NCBI RefSeq assembly: GCF_015207255.1
Contig: NZ_JADEXG010000028.1
Coordinates: 1-57,992, forward strand
Direction of reading: 5' to 3'
From: Vasconcelosia minhoensis LEGE 07310
Lineage (GTDB): Bacteria; Cyanobacteriota; Cyanobacteriia; Phormidesmidales; Phormidesmidaceae
DNA: 57,992 nt
Part shown: positions 1-7,751 of the stretch, one piece after another
Numbering within the stretch: the stretch's first letter is position 1
Layout of the letters: each line of letters starts with the position of its first letter
Notes under the pieces: generated by a model
The model's database searches: none
Told to the model about the DNA's origin: nothing
What the model saw: only the letters and a program-made list of their open reading frames with translations
Position numbers and translations under genes: made by a program

Positions 1-2
1 GG

Positions 3-1460
3 GCCGGGCTGGGGGCGACCTACCACCTGACGAAGCAGGGCTATGACGTAACCCTGCTGGAGGCCGGTGCCCACCCCGGCGGCCTGGTCGCGGGCTGGCA
101 AACGGCGGCGGGTCGAGCCGTCGAAGCGGGCATCCATGGCTTTTGGTATCCCTACCACAACATTTTTGGCCTGGTTGATGAGCTGGGGCTCCAGCCCTTC
201 ACCCCCTTTACTCGCTCGGCCCAATATTCTCCCGCCGGGCTAGAGGTCGAGTCGCCCCTATTTCAGGAAATGCCCTACCTGCCGACCCCCTTGGGCACCT
301 TTATCTATACCCGGTTCAAACGGCTGCCGCTGCGCGATCGCCTGTCTGCCCTGCCGCTGCTCTACGCCGTTGTTGACTTTGACAATTCCGACGACGCCTG
401 GCGGCGCTACGACGGCGTCACGGCACGGGAGCTATTCAAGCAGTTTGGTGTCTCGGAACGGCTCTACAAAGAGTCCTTCGAGCCGATGCTGCTAGTGGGC
501 CTGTTCGCGCCGGGTGAGCAATGTTCAGCGGCGGCGGCTTTGGGCATGCTCTACTACTTTATCCTGGCCCACCAGCCCGACTTTGACGTGCGCTGGTGTC
601 GCGGCACCGTCGGCGAAATGATCTTTCGCCCCTGGGTAAAAAAGATTGAGCAGCTGGGCGGACGAATTCTGGCGAATCGCCGGGTGAGCGATGTCCAGGC
701 GAATTCTAACGGCGCAGTGACGGCGGTGATCTGTGGCGATGAGGCGTTTGCCGCTGATGCTGTTATGTTTTCCGTGGGCATTACCGGCATGAAGAAGATT
801 GTTGCGGGCAGCCCCAGCCTGCGTCAGCGAGAGGAGTTTCGCAACTTCAGCAACCTCGGCGCGGTGGATGTTTTGGCGACGCGGCTGTGGTGCGATCGCA
901 AGATAGATGTGCTGCTGCCGTCCAATGCCTGCTTTGGCTTCCACCCCACCACCGGCTGGACGTTCTTTGACCTCAACGCGCTGCATGACGAGTATCGCAA
1001 TGAACCCGGCAGCGTGATCGAGGCCGATTTTTACCATGCCAATCAGCTGCTGCCGCTGGATGATGCAGAAGTTGTTGCTCAGGTGCAACAGGATCTGGCA
1101 GGCTGCCTACCCGCTTTTGCCGAGGCTAAAGTGATAGACCATAGCGTGATTCGCTTACCGCAGGCGGTCAGCCACTTTGCCCCCGGCAGCTACCGCTATT
1201 TACCGACTGTTACCACCAGCTTCCTCAACCTGTTCATGAGCGGCGACTGGATTGCTAACCGGCACGGTTCCTGGTCGCAGGAAAAAGCCTTCGTAACCGG
1301 TTTAGAAGCCGCAAATCAGGTGATTGACTATCTCCAGGTCGGTCAAAAAGCAGCTATCAAAGCCGTCACCCCAGATGAACCACACATTCAAGCCGCCCGG
1401 CAGCTCAATCGGGCAGTGCGTACCGTTACCGATCCTCTGACGCAGTTTTGGCTGCCCTGA
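3..1460 (+). CDS. FAD-dependent oxidoreductase, carotenoid-desaturase-like (5' end outside window)
   Basis: Flavin-dependent amine-oxidase/phytoene-desaturase-like protein. The reading frame is open from base 3, so the gene starts upstream of the window; 485 residues are visible. The first visible residues (AGLGATYHL, then a hydrophobic strand ending LLEAG and HPGG) are the tail of the N-terminal Rossmann dinucleotide-binding fold, so only a short N-terminal piece is missing. The C-terminal stretch around FMSGDWIANRHGSW, followed by EKAFVTGLEAAN, is the typical FAD-contacting end of zeta-carotene desaturase/phytoene desaturase relatives. In cyanobacteria such proteins act on membrane lipids or carotenoids. 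The substrate here cannot be told; it could be a CrtQ paralogue or an uncharacterised lipid oxidoreductase. Family confident, reaction not. Confidence 0.85.
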   Translation, partial: AGLGATYHLTKQGYDVTLLEAGAHPGGLVAGWQTAAGRAVEAGIHGFWYPYHNIFGLVDELGLQPFTPFTRSAQYSPAGLEVESPLFQEMPYLPTPLGTFIYTRFKRLPLRDRLSALPLLYAVVDFDNSDDAWRRYDGVTARELFKQFGVSERLYKESFEPMLLVGLFAPGEQCSAAAALGMLYYFILAHQPDFDVRWCRGTVGEMIFRPWVKKIEQLGGRILANRRVSDVQANSNGAVTAVICGDEAFAADAVMFSVGITGMKKIVAGSPSLRQREEFRNFSNLGAVDVLATRLWCDRKIDVLLPSNACFGFHPTTGWTFFDLNALHDEYRNEPGSVIEADFYHANQLLPLDDAEVVAQVQQDLAGCLPAFAEAKVIDHSVIRLPQAVSHFAPGSYRYLPTVTTSFLNLFMSGDWIANRHGSWSQEKAFVTGLEAANQVIDYLQVGQKAAIKAVTPDEPHIQAARQLNRAVRTVTDPLTQFWLP

Positions 1461-1500
1461 GGGGATAGCCTAAAATTGGCCGCTCGCAAAAACGCCCGAG

Positions 1501-1770
1501 TCATTCCTCAAGTAGCCGATCTATCTTGTTTTCAATTGAACTGAGCCGCTGCAGAATGGTTGGCCGATCCTGATCCAGGGCGCTTAAAAGATTGGCAATT
1601 CTCAAGGTGGCTGCCCTCAGCTCGGCTCTGTCTGATTCCGCCTCACGCTGTACCCGAATCAGGTCTGCAATTTCACTGCCTAGCGTTTCGCCCATTGCCT
1701 GAATTGAGCGAGCGTTAGACTCGACTAAGGCTTCAATTCGAGCCAGGCGCTCTTCAGATGAGTTGGCCAT
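1501..1770 (-). CDS. Small coiled-coil hypothetical protein (89 aa)
   Basis: An 89-residue protein, mostly charged heptads with no membrane segment. It starts MANSSEERLARIEALVESN and continues as an almost unbroken amphipathic helix to an end rich in leucine and acidic residues, so a coiled coil is the only structural call I can support. Short proteins of this build (RLA-R-IE-A-LVESN...) are common in cyanobacteria and have no assigned function. It converges on the flavoenzyme gene with a 40-nt gap. I know of no motif that identifies a partner. Real gene likely from coding periodicity and the fitting ATG. Confidence 0.6.
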   Translation of the reverse strand: MANSSEERLARIEALVESNARSIQAMGETLGSEIADLIRVQREAESDRAELRAATLRIANLLSALDQDRPTILQRLSSIENKIDRLLEE

Positions 1771-1933
1771 GATGCTGCTTTCCCCAGAATTGGGGGACTG
1801 TAGAGCTTGCTCTTCTCGAAGAGTGGGGCCTCAGTATGAGGATGTTCCTTAGGGTGTTTGAGGTCAGCAGCTGATTGACTCGTTTCAGTCATCAACGTTG
1901 CTTGAAGGCTCGACATACTAGGGATTCTAGGCT

Positions 1934-1969
1934 CCCTCTCCCAAGCTTGGGAGAGGGCTGGGGTGAGGG
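1934..1969. repeat. REP-like palindrome with GGGGTGAGGG tail
   Basis: A perfect 24-nt palindrome (CCCTCTCCCAAG / CTTGGGAGAGGG, 1934-1957) followed by GGGGTGAGGG at 1960-1969. The same architecture, a CCYTCTCCC arm, its complement and a purine-rich GGRTGAGGG tail, occurs at 49188-49230. This kind of palindromic intergenic repeat is widespread in bacterial genomes. The 1771-2037 gap otherwise shows nothing I can name. Confidence 0.7.
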
Positions 1970-2037
1970 CGCTCCGAGAATTGGTAGGCATGGAAGTTAT
2001 ACAATTTCTATTCCTACGCTTGCCCTGGACTCAAACG

Positions 2038-2652
2038 CTATTCCAAAGGAGTTGCAACAAATTCCGGCAGCCGCTCGGCGTCGTTAGAAAACTCGGCCAG
2101 GGCTGGATAGGTCGCTTTCTCAATCACCTCAGGCAGCATCAGCTGGGTAAATCGCCAGGCGACGCAGACGGTAATATCGGGCTGCATCAGCTCCGTTGTC
2201 ACCAACCAGGGCGATCTCTGGGCGGCAGACTGCTCCAGCAGATCGTAGGCGGCCACGAGCTGGCCATTCACCCGGTCTAGCCAGGGCTGATACTGCTTTT
2301 CAGCCGGGCGCAGGGTGCGCTCATAGACAATTTGAACCGTTTTTTCACAGGCCCCCAGCGCCAGGCCAATCAGCCGCAGAGACTGCTGATGCTGGGGATT
2401 GCCGCTCGGCATCAAGCTCTTATCTGGTCCAGCCATTGTCTCGATGTATTCCAGGATCAGCGTGGAGTCTAGCAGCACCGTACCGTCATCACAGACCAGA
2501 GTAGGCGCTTTAACGAGGGGATTGGTCTGGCTAAAATCGTCGAAATTTTGGAAGACAGACAGGGAACGATGCTTAAAGGGAATGCCCAGCCGCTTTAGGG
2601 AAATCGCTACGCGGCGAACATAGGGGGAATCAAGCATACCGATGAGTTGCAT
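2038..2652 (-). CDS. Glutathione S-transferase family protein
   Basis: Cytosolic GST-fold protein of 204 residues. The N-terminal thioredoxin-like domain begins MQLIGMLDSPYVRRVAISL, the usual beta-alpha entry with a Ser/Pro pair (DSPY) where glutathione thiol contacts lie. It is followed by ...LVKAPTLVCDDGTVLLDSTLILEYI in short pieces: V-K-A-P-T is the cis-proline glutathione-backbone site and DST the gamma-glutamyl site. The rest is the all-helical GST_C domain. I chose the ATG at 2652 rather than the upstream one at 2676, because the eight extra residues precede the first strand of the fold. The physiological substrate is unknown. It stands alone, divergent from the M50 peptidase gene. Confidence 0.85.
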   Translation of the reverse strand: MQLIGMLDSPYVRRVAISLKRLGIPFKHRSLSVFQNFDDFSQTNPLVKAPTLVCDDGTVLLDSTLILEYIETMAGPDKSLMPSGNPQHQQSLRLIGLALGACEKTVQIVYERTLRPAEKQYQPWLDRVNGQLVAAYDLLEQSAAQRSPWLVTTELMQPDITVCVAWRFTQLMLPEVIEKATYPALAEFSNDAERLPEFVATPLE

Positions 2653-2829
2653 AGAGACGCCTGCCAAAAACAACATTCTACTCTAGCGCTGGTACCGTCA
2701 CCGCTGTTGCCCTGCCGAGCCTGATCGGCCCGACGAAAAAGGGAAGGGATAGCCCAAACGCTGAAGGCTAAGATAGGGGCATATTTACGCTGCCATGCTG
2801 CCAGCGTATTGCCTCTACTGAGTTCTGCA

Positions 2830-3963
2830 ATGACCGACTTTTCCGACCTGACTGCTCTGATCGCGGGCTTAATCTGCGTCCAAACCCTCTGGCAGCTATC
2901 CCAAAACTGGTCAAAGTTCTGGGATGACCCGGTAACGCCGGAGGACCAGCAGCTGGCCCAGCGGTTGGCGATATTTGCTTTGGTTCCGATTGGGGTGCTG
3001 CTGCATGAGATTGGGCACTGTCTGGCGACCTGGCAGGTGGGCGGAACCGTTATCGCTTTCCAATGGCGATTTTATTGGGGATACATCATCCCGTCGGGAA
3101 GTTTTAGCCCGGTCGAGCAGTGGTGGATTGCTTTCAGTGGCAATTTGGTCTCTATTCTGTTGGGGCTCGTCGCCATTCCGTTTATTCCCCTTGTGCGCAA
3201 GCGGATTGTTGGAGAACTGCTTTACTTTTTCGCCCTTGTTGAGCTGATTTATGCCCTAATCGGCTATCCGCTGTTGTCTTTAAGTATAAGGGGGGGAGAC
3301 TGGGTTCAAATCTACAACTTCGACGTTCAGCCCTATGCAACGATCACGTTAATAGGCCACGTGGGGCTGCTATGGGGGCTGTGGCAGCTGTATCACAGCC
3401 GTAGGGCAATTCGCTGGCGGCTGGATCGCAACGCCTCTACCTTAGACGAATGGGAAATGCTGGAGGCAAACGCGGCCGAACATCCGAATCAGCTACAGCC
3501 CCAGCTAGAGCTGGCCTATTTTTTGATACAGCACAGCGAGATGCGCGAAGCTAGGCAGGTAAGCCGAAAAATTTATCGGCTCGCCCCTGAGGATGAGCGG
3601 GTAAAGATTTTTCAGGTCGCGATGCTTTCTTCCCGCCGGGCCTACCGCAAAGCCATTCAAGCCGGACAAAACTTACTCAACTCTAACCCTTCAGCCGAAG
3701 CCCAGATCCGAATTTACCGAATCCTCTGTCACTCAGCCTACTCATCAAACCAACTGAAAGCAGCTCTTTCCTATGCTAACCGGGGATTAGCGATCTCGCC
3801 CAAAGACTACAAGCTAAGATACCATAGCGCCATTGCCCATTGGATGTCGAAGCTGCCTCAGAAAGCAAAAGCAGATTTCGACATTGCCTTGGAGAATGCT
3901 CCTGATGAAGAGATCCGTCAGCAGATACAGCAGTGGTTAGGTCAGCATTTCAAACGCTATTGA
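2830..3963 (+). CDS. M50-type membrane zinc metallopeptidase with C-terminal TPRs
   Basis: Integral-membrane peptidase of 377 residues. A HEIGH zinc motif (residues 59-63) sits inside a hydrophobic helix, as in site-2-protease-like M50 enzymes. Several further membrane helices follow to about residue 200, and a GGDW segment before the last of them may supply the third zinc ligand. From about residue 215 the protein becomes soluble and helical with tetratricopeptide-like units (LAYFLIQHSEMREARQ; ...ANRGLAISPKDYKLRYHSA). The TPR part probably recruits a substrate or partner. A TTG seven codons upstream is possible, but the ATG at 2830 is preferred. Its 3' end overlaps the convergent Uma2 gene by 14 nt. 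Substrate unknown; regulated proteolysis of a membrane protein is inference. Confidence 0.75.
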   Translation: MTDFSDLTALIAGLICVQTLWQLSQNWSKFWDDPVTPEDQQLAQRLAIFALVPIGVLLHEIGHCLATWQVGGTVIAFQWRFYWGYIIPSGSFSPVEQWWIAFSGNLVSILLGLVAIPFIPLVRKRIVGELLYFFALVELIYALIGYPLLSLSIRGGDWVQIYNFDVQPYATITLIGHVGLLWGLWQLYHSRRAIRWRLDRNASTLDEWEMLEANAAEHPNQLQPQLELAYFLIQHSEMREARQVSRKIYRLAPEDERVKIFQVAMLSSRRAYRKAIQAGQNLLNSNPSAEAQIRIYRILCHSAYSSNQLKAALSYANRGLAISPKDYKLRYHSAIAHWMSKLPQKAKADFDIALENAPDEEIRQQIQQWLGQHFKRY

Positions 3964-4501
3964 ACACCTCAGCTACGGTTAAACGCAACCCCTCCAGGTA
4001 GGCATCTTCGATCACCTGACTTTCCATAAAGGTCTGGGGCGAAGCATCGGGTAAAAAAACGGTAATGCTTTTGGCCCTTGGATCGACAATCCACACTCTG
4101 GTAACCCCGGCGGCGAGATAGTCTGCGGCTTTGGCAGCCATGGTGCCAAAACTCTGATCAGGCGAAACCACTTCGATAGCCAAATCCGGCGGCACCGGCG
4201 AAGGGGCATCCTCGTCCCAGTCTCGAGGAAGGCGATCATAGGAAACAAACATCAGATCGGGAATAGGCACCCAGGGCTCTCCCTGACGCGTGAGCACCAC
4301 CGACCACTCAGGATAAAAATGGCCTCGCTCCTCTGCCCAGCCATCGAGTAGCTTCAGCAGTGCTTTTTGGGTTTTAGCATGAAACCGCTTTGGAGACATC
4401 TTAGGAATGGCCTCGCCATCGATTAATTCGCAGCGATCGCCGATTTCAGCAGAGGTCAGAAAGGTGTCGAGGCTAATAAATTTAGGAAGCGACTGTACCA
4501 T
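3950..4501 (-). CDS. Uma2 family (DUF820) endonuclease-like protein
   Basis: A 183-residue Uma2/DUF820 protein, a PD-(D/E)XK nuclease-fold family vastly expanded in cyanobacteria. Fold-defining pieces are the ELIDGE strand near residue 25, PIPDLMFVSYDR (the acidic residue of the active site) and PPDLAIEVVSPDQS (the E-x-V pattern replacing E-x-K), followed by a KAADYLAAGV helix and VWIVDP. Biological role is not known for most members, and many are thought to be mobile or host-defence related. It converges on the M50 gene and lies upstream of the vapBC remnant. A second, diverged Uma2 gene is at 13562-14137. Confidence 0.85.
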   Translation of the reverse strand: MVQSLPKFISLDTFLTSAEIGDRCELIDGEAIPKMSPKRFHAKTQKALLKLLDGWAEERGHFYPEWSVVLTRQGEPWVPIPDLMFVSYDRLPRDWDEDAPSPVPPDLAIEVVSPDQSFGTMAAKAADYLAAGVTRVWIVDPRAKSITVFLPDASPQTFMESQVIEDAYLEGLRLTVAEVFNSV

Positions 4502-4586
4502 AATAGTTTAGAGAAAGTTGTGTTTTTAGCTCGAGAGAATCAAAATAATGAACTTCGAGGTTCAAAATAGGCAGGTGTAAGCCAGC

Positions 4587-4711
4587 TTAGCTATCCTCTA
4601 ACCAGTTTTCTAAAGCGACGTTGGAATAAATCTGAAAGCCTTCAAGATTGTTAGTCACTACCGTTAGGTTCAAGCTCTTAGCATGGCTTTAATATCGAGC
4701 ATATATTTCAC
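4587..4711 (-). pseudogene. vapC: vapC toxin remnant (internal deletion plus frameshift)
   Basis: A GTG at 4711 overlaps the vapB stop codon, the classical coupling of an antitoxin-toxin pair. It reads VKYMLDIKA, a match to the MKYMLDTN start of VapC PIN-domain ribonucleases, then stops after 14 codons. In the next frame the DNA reads NLTVVTNNLEGF and ends ALENWLEDS, which is the VapC C-terminus. About a hundred central residues, including most PIN catalytic acids, are therefore missing and the two ends are out of frame. The toxin cannot be active. Reading done by eye on the reverse complement; confident that it is a remnant. Confidence 0.8.
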
Positions 4712-4941
4712 AGAGTTTCTCGCTCCTGAGTTCCCTGATCTGGTCGCCCTTCGGTCATAAAGTCATCTGAAAAAGCTGCAAATTTATTTAAAGCATGTGT
4801 TAGAGGTTCACCTACAGGTCGAATAATCAAGCTATCGCCTCGGCGTTCAATTTCGTAATCGATGTCTGAGCGCTCAAACTGCAATTCTTTAGGAATTCGA
4901 ACTGCCTGGGAGTTACCGCTTGGAAATACATGAGGACGCAT
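4708..4941 (-). CDS. vapB: VapB-type antitoxin (AbrB/SpoVT fold)
   Basis: A 77-residue antitoxin. The N-terminal swapped-hairpin AbrB/MazE-type DNA-binding domain is recognisable in FPSGNSQAVRIPKEL (residues 6-20), the standard VapB motif. The acidic C-terminal half, around LNKFAAFSDDFM, would wrap the toxin. In an intact module VapB neutralises VapC and the complex represses its own promoter. Here the following vapC is reduced to two out-of-frame ends, so this is an orphan antitoxin. It may persist by neutralising a VapC elsewhere or as a leftover. A possible operator lies 42-59 nt upstream. Confidence 0.85.
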   Translation of the reverse strand: MRPHVFPSGNSQAVRIPKELQFERSDIDYEIERRGDSLIIRPVGEPLTHALNKFAAFSDDFMTEGRPDQGTQERETL

Positions 4942-4982
4942 TAGGGACTCTCCTCTAAGCAGAAAAAGGGCAAAGAATGACC

Positions 4983-5000
4983 GTATCTACAAGTGTATAC
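4983..5000. promoter_or_regulatory. Imperfect dyad upstream of vapB, possible VapB operator
   Basis: GTAT-CT-AC-AA-GT-GT-ATAC is a partial dyad 42-59 nt upstream of the vapB start. VapB-family antitoxins usually bind such dyads at their own promoters. Assignment rests on position and symmetry only. Confidence 0.3.
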
Positions 5001-5049
5001 GTAGAAATTTATTTTGTCTTCAACGCTAGTATGCATGAGACAATAGGGT

Positions 5050-6591
5050 TTAGACGATCGCGATCGCGCCATCTCGCCGCTCATCCCCAGCCGCCTGAAA
5101 TTGTCCCTCGGCATCGACGCCAACGCTGTGAACACCGCCAAAGAACATATTGGCCTGAGGCCACCAGAGCGGCTGCTCGGAGCCGAGAAGATTGGATTGT
5201 TCAATCGCAACCCGGTCAAAACCCGGCTCCAGGTTGAAAATCTCTCGTTCCCAGTGTATCCGAGGGGCAGAGACCGCTTCTGCTAATGGCAGGTTGAAAT
5301 CGACAAGGTTGGAAATGACCTGCAAAATCGCCGTACGGATTCGGTTGGAGCCGCCGGAACCCAGGACGAGCTGGGGCTGGCCGGATTGCAGCAGCATCGT
5401 CGGAGCCATCATCGAAGATATCCGCTGGTTGGGTTGCCATTGGTGAAAGCCCTGGGGATTCAAATCCTCCTCGCCCAGCATATTGTTGGCCATAATCTGA
5501 GTGCCAGGGATGACATAGGACGAACCTTCGCCATTGGATGTTGTGACGCTGGCGGCATTGCCCTCGCTGTCGATGACGCTGATATGGGTGGTGCTGCCCC
5601 ACTTATTGACCGCTTCAGCTAACGCCTGCCGATAGGGCTCGACATGCCCATCGGCCAGGAAACGTTCAGCTACATCAGCCTCGTACAGCCTGGCATCGTA
5701 GCCGTCGCGGCGGGCCTCATTGGTCATTTTCATGGCCTGACTGAGCAGCTTCAGGTGAGCCGGACTGCCGCGCGTAAGCTGAGATAAATCAAATTTGCTG
5801 AGCAGGTTTAGGCAAAAGGCAATCAGCGCCCCGCCAGAGCTGGGGGGCGGATTGGTCAGCAGCGTCCGATTGCGGTAGGTCAGCCTGAGCGGCTGCCGCT
5901 CGATTACGCGATAGTTTTGCAGGTCAGCCTGGGTAAGATAGCCGCCCTTGACCTGACAGTCCTGCACCAGCTGATGGCCGATAGCGCCTCGATAAAATTC
6001 TTCAAACCCGACTTTGACCAGCATTTCCAGCGTATCGGCCAGTGCTGGCATCCGCAGCCGATCGCCCTTTTTTAGCCGCTTCCCACTGGGCGCATAGATT
6101 TCCCGAGCCGCCGGATTGGCCGTCAAAATAGCGTCAAGAATTTGATAGCAGTAGCTCTGAAAAGCATCGACGGTGACGCCGGTTCTGGCCCAGTGAATCG
6201 CCGGAGCCGCGATCGCGGCCAGCGGCAGCCGTCCCAGTCGCCGATGCACGTGGGCCAATCCTGCCGGTAATCCGGGTACTGCGATCGCGCCTAGCCCAAC
6301 GTGAAACTCCTGCACCGTATTGCCAAAATTGGCATCAATCGGATAGAAATCCGGCGGCTGTGCCGTCGTTTGCTGGCCCGGGGTTTGGGTAAAAAAGTCG
6401 AATAGGAGATCCTCCTGCGGCGTATGGGCCAGCAGAAAGCCACCGCCGCCCAGCGACGTCAGGGCCGACTCGGTGACGCAGGCCGTGAGGACAGCCGCGA
6501 TCGCGGCGTCGAAGGCATTGCCCCCCAGCCGCAGCATCTCAGCCCCGGCGGCGGCAGTTTGAGGATGACCGGCGGCGACTGCACCCGGCAT
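5050..6591 (-). CDS. ggt: Gamma-glutamyltransferase (gamma-glutamyl transpeptidase)
   Basis: Ntn-hydrolase that cleaves or transfers the gamma-glutamyl group of glutathione and related compounds. The 513-residue precursor has the family opening (VAAGHPQTAAAGAEML), the glycine-rich LTSLGGGG loop, and the autoprocessing site before Thr334 in GSTTHISVID. Cleavage there would give a small subunit of 180 residues starting at the nucleophilic Thr. SSMMAPT and GSGGSNRI are further substrate-pocket motifs. No signal peptide precedes the domain, unlike periplasmic GGTs, so a cytoplasmic enzyme is likely unless a start further upstream is used. The 6592-6939 region behind it is filled with dispersed repeats. 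It is monocistronic as far as I can see. Confidence 0.92.
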   Translation of the reverse strand: MPGAVAAGHPQTAAAGAEMLRLGGNAFDAAIAAVLTACVTESALTSLGGGGFLLAHTPQEDLLFDFFTQTPGQQTTAQPPDFYPIDANFGNTVQEFHVGLGAIAVPGLPAGLAHVHRRLGRLPLAAIAAPAIHWARTGVTVDAFQSYCYQILDAILTANPAAREIYAPSGKRLKKGDRLRMPALADTLEMLVKVGFEEFYRGAIGHQLVQDCQVKGGYLTQADLQNYRVIERQPLRLTYRNRTLLTNPPPSSGGALIAFCLNLLSKFDLSQLTRGSPAHLKLLSQAMKMTNEARRDGYDARLYEADVAERFLADGHVEPYRQALAEAVNKWGSTTHISVIDSEGNAASVTTSNGEGSSYVIPGTQIMANNMLGEEDLNPQGFHQWQPNQRISSMMAPTMLLQSGQPQLVLGSGGSNRIRTAILQVISNLVDFNLPLAEAVSAPRIHWEREIFNLEPGFDRVAIEQSNLLGSEQPLWWPQANMFFGGVHSVGVDAEGQFQAAGDERRDGAIAIV

Positions 6592-6616
6592 AGTTTGATC
6601 CTGTAGGTTGGATCAA

Positions 6617-6790
6617 TTTTAGGGTAGAGGGGGGAGGGGGGGTAGCGGGTAGTGGGTAGTGGGTAGAGAGTGATGGGGTGTTCGCGAAGCGTGGCCGTAG
6701 GCGTTAGGAGTGATCGGGTGGATGGGTAGGGGCTTGGTTTCCAAGCCTACGCGGAGAGGTGATGGAGTTAGGGATGGGTGGGATGGTAGG
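6617..6790. repeat. Dispersed intergenic element, copy B (GATGGGG units, core, hairpin)
   Basis: Between ggt and the TIR-like gene (6592-6939, no gene). Short G-rich tandem units (GGTAGTGGGTAGTGGGTAG) lead into a 34-nt core at 6679-6712 (TGTTCGCGAAGCGTGGCCGT, continuing AGGCGTTAGGAGTG). A hairpin follows: GGCTTGG 6731-6737, loop TTT, CCAAGCC 6741-6747. The same order occurs at 37314-37375 with a compensated hairpin stem, and a mutated core occurs at 54736-54769. The remainder of this gap, 6790-6939, shows nothing I can identify. Confidence 0.75.
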
Positions 6791-6939
6791 TTACGATTCG
6801 CACATAAAGCGTTTTGCGGCGCTGAGTAGTACTGGTATACTGATAAAACAAGACCCACCATGGGCTAAAATCACGTAAAAATCAGGAATCGCCAGCCTTT
6901 CAGCTGAGCCCCTGGTAGTACCGATGAGGCGAGGCAGGT

Positions 6940-7707
6940 ATGGCTATTATTGCGCTGAAGGCTTGGTACCTTCAGGAATATGAACCTATTCGCGAGTTGG
7001 CAGATCGGCCTCACGATCTCCGCTTGGCTAAAAATAGCCTGCTCAAGTCGGCGCTGCGGGCTGACTTTTTAGAAGACGTTGAGGAGGTGAAGCAGGCTGA
7101 CTGGTTTCAGCGCTACCTGGAAGGCGACCGGGTCGAGTTTTATATCGAAGGCAGCGGCACCTACGCGATCGCGAATATCGACCTGATCAGCCATGAGATT
7201 TACTTTGCCAAGCAAGATTCGCTGGCGAACCTGGAACCGACGATTTTTCTGTCTTACCAAACCGAGTTTGCCGATTCCAGCGAGCTACTGCGGGAAGAAC
7301 TAGAGGCATTTATTGAAAAATTTAATGGGCGATCGCGCCTGCCGCTGGAGCTGGTCGAGTCCCACCGCCTGAGTCAGGGACCGGTCCGACTCAGCAGCGC
7401 CCTGATGCGCCGGATTCGCCGCTCCCTGGTCTACATCGCCGATGGTACGCCGATTATGGGCTTTGATGCCAGCCCGCCCCAGCTGATTCCTAACCCTAAA
7501 GTCTGCGTGGAGATGGGCTACGCTCTACAGGCCAAGCGTCCCGAGCAGATTGTCCTGGCCCAGATGGAACGCAGCGACCTGCCCGGCCAGTTTCCCTTTG
7601 ATCTGCCGACCCGTAGTCGGTTCAGCTTCAAGAATAAGTCGGAAATTCGCAAGGAGCTGCCTAAGCTTTTGGAGGCTAAGCTCCAGCGGTTTAATTTGGC
7701 TGGCTAG
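6940..7707 (+). CDS. TIR-like / nucleotide-binding domain protein of unknown function
   Basis: A 255-residue soluble protein. Residues 1-95 form a domain I cannot name (charged, SHEIYFAKQ near its end). Residues 100-250 have the pattern of bacterial TIR-like and nucleoside-deoxyribosyltransferase-like flavodoxin folds: strand TIFLSYQTE, helix, strand LVYIADGTPI, then NPKVCVEMGYAL with Glu191 and strand IVLAQMER. This resembles the N-P-N-V-x-x-E-x-GYA signature of PF10137-type TIR effectors. Many TIR proteins cleave NAD+ on activation in anti-phage defence. No partner sensor, cyclase or nuclease gene is adjacent, so the role is open. Assignment from motif memory only. Confidence 0.55.
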   Translation: MAIIALKAWYLQEYEPIRELADRPHDLRLAKNSLLKSALRADFLEDVEEVKQADWFQRYLEGDRVEFYIEGSGTYAIANIDLISHEIYFAKQDSLANLEPTIFLSYQTEFADSSELLREELEAFIEKFNGRSRLPLELVESHRLSQGPVRLSSALMRRIRRSLVYIADGTPIMGFDASPPQLIPNPKVCVEMGYALQAKRPEQIVLAQMERSDLPGQFPFDLPTRSRFSFKNKSEIRKELPKLLEAKLQRFNLAG

Positions 7708-7708
7708 G

Positions 7709-7745
7709 GAGTAGGGGAGTGGGGGAGTGGGGGAGTGCGATCGGT
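7709..7745. repeat. Short tandem GGGGGAGT repeats
   Basis: GGGAGTAGGGGAGTGGGGGA and two further GTGGGGGA units follow the stop codon of the TIR-like gene. It is a run of about four imperfect octamers and belongs to the G-rich unit type found at the other dispersed sites of this window. Confidence 0.7.
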
Positions 7746-7751
7746 GGGTTC

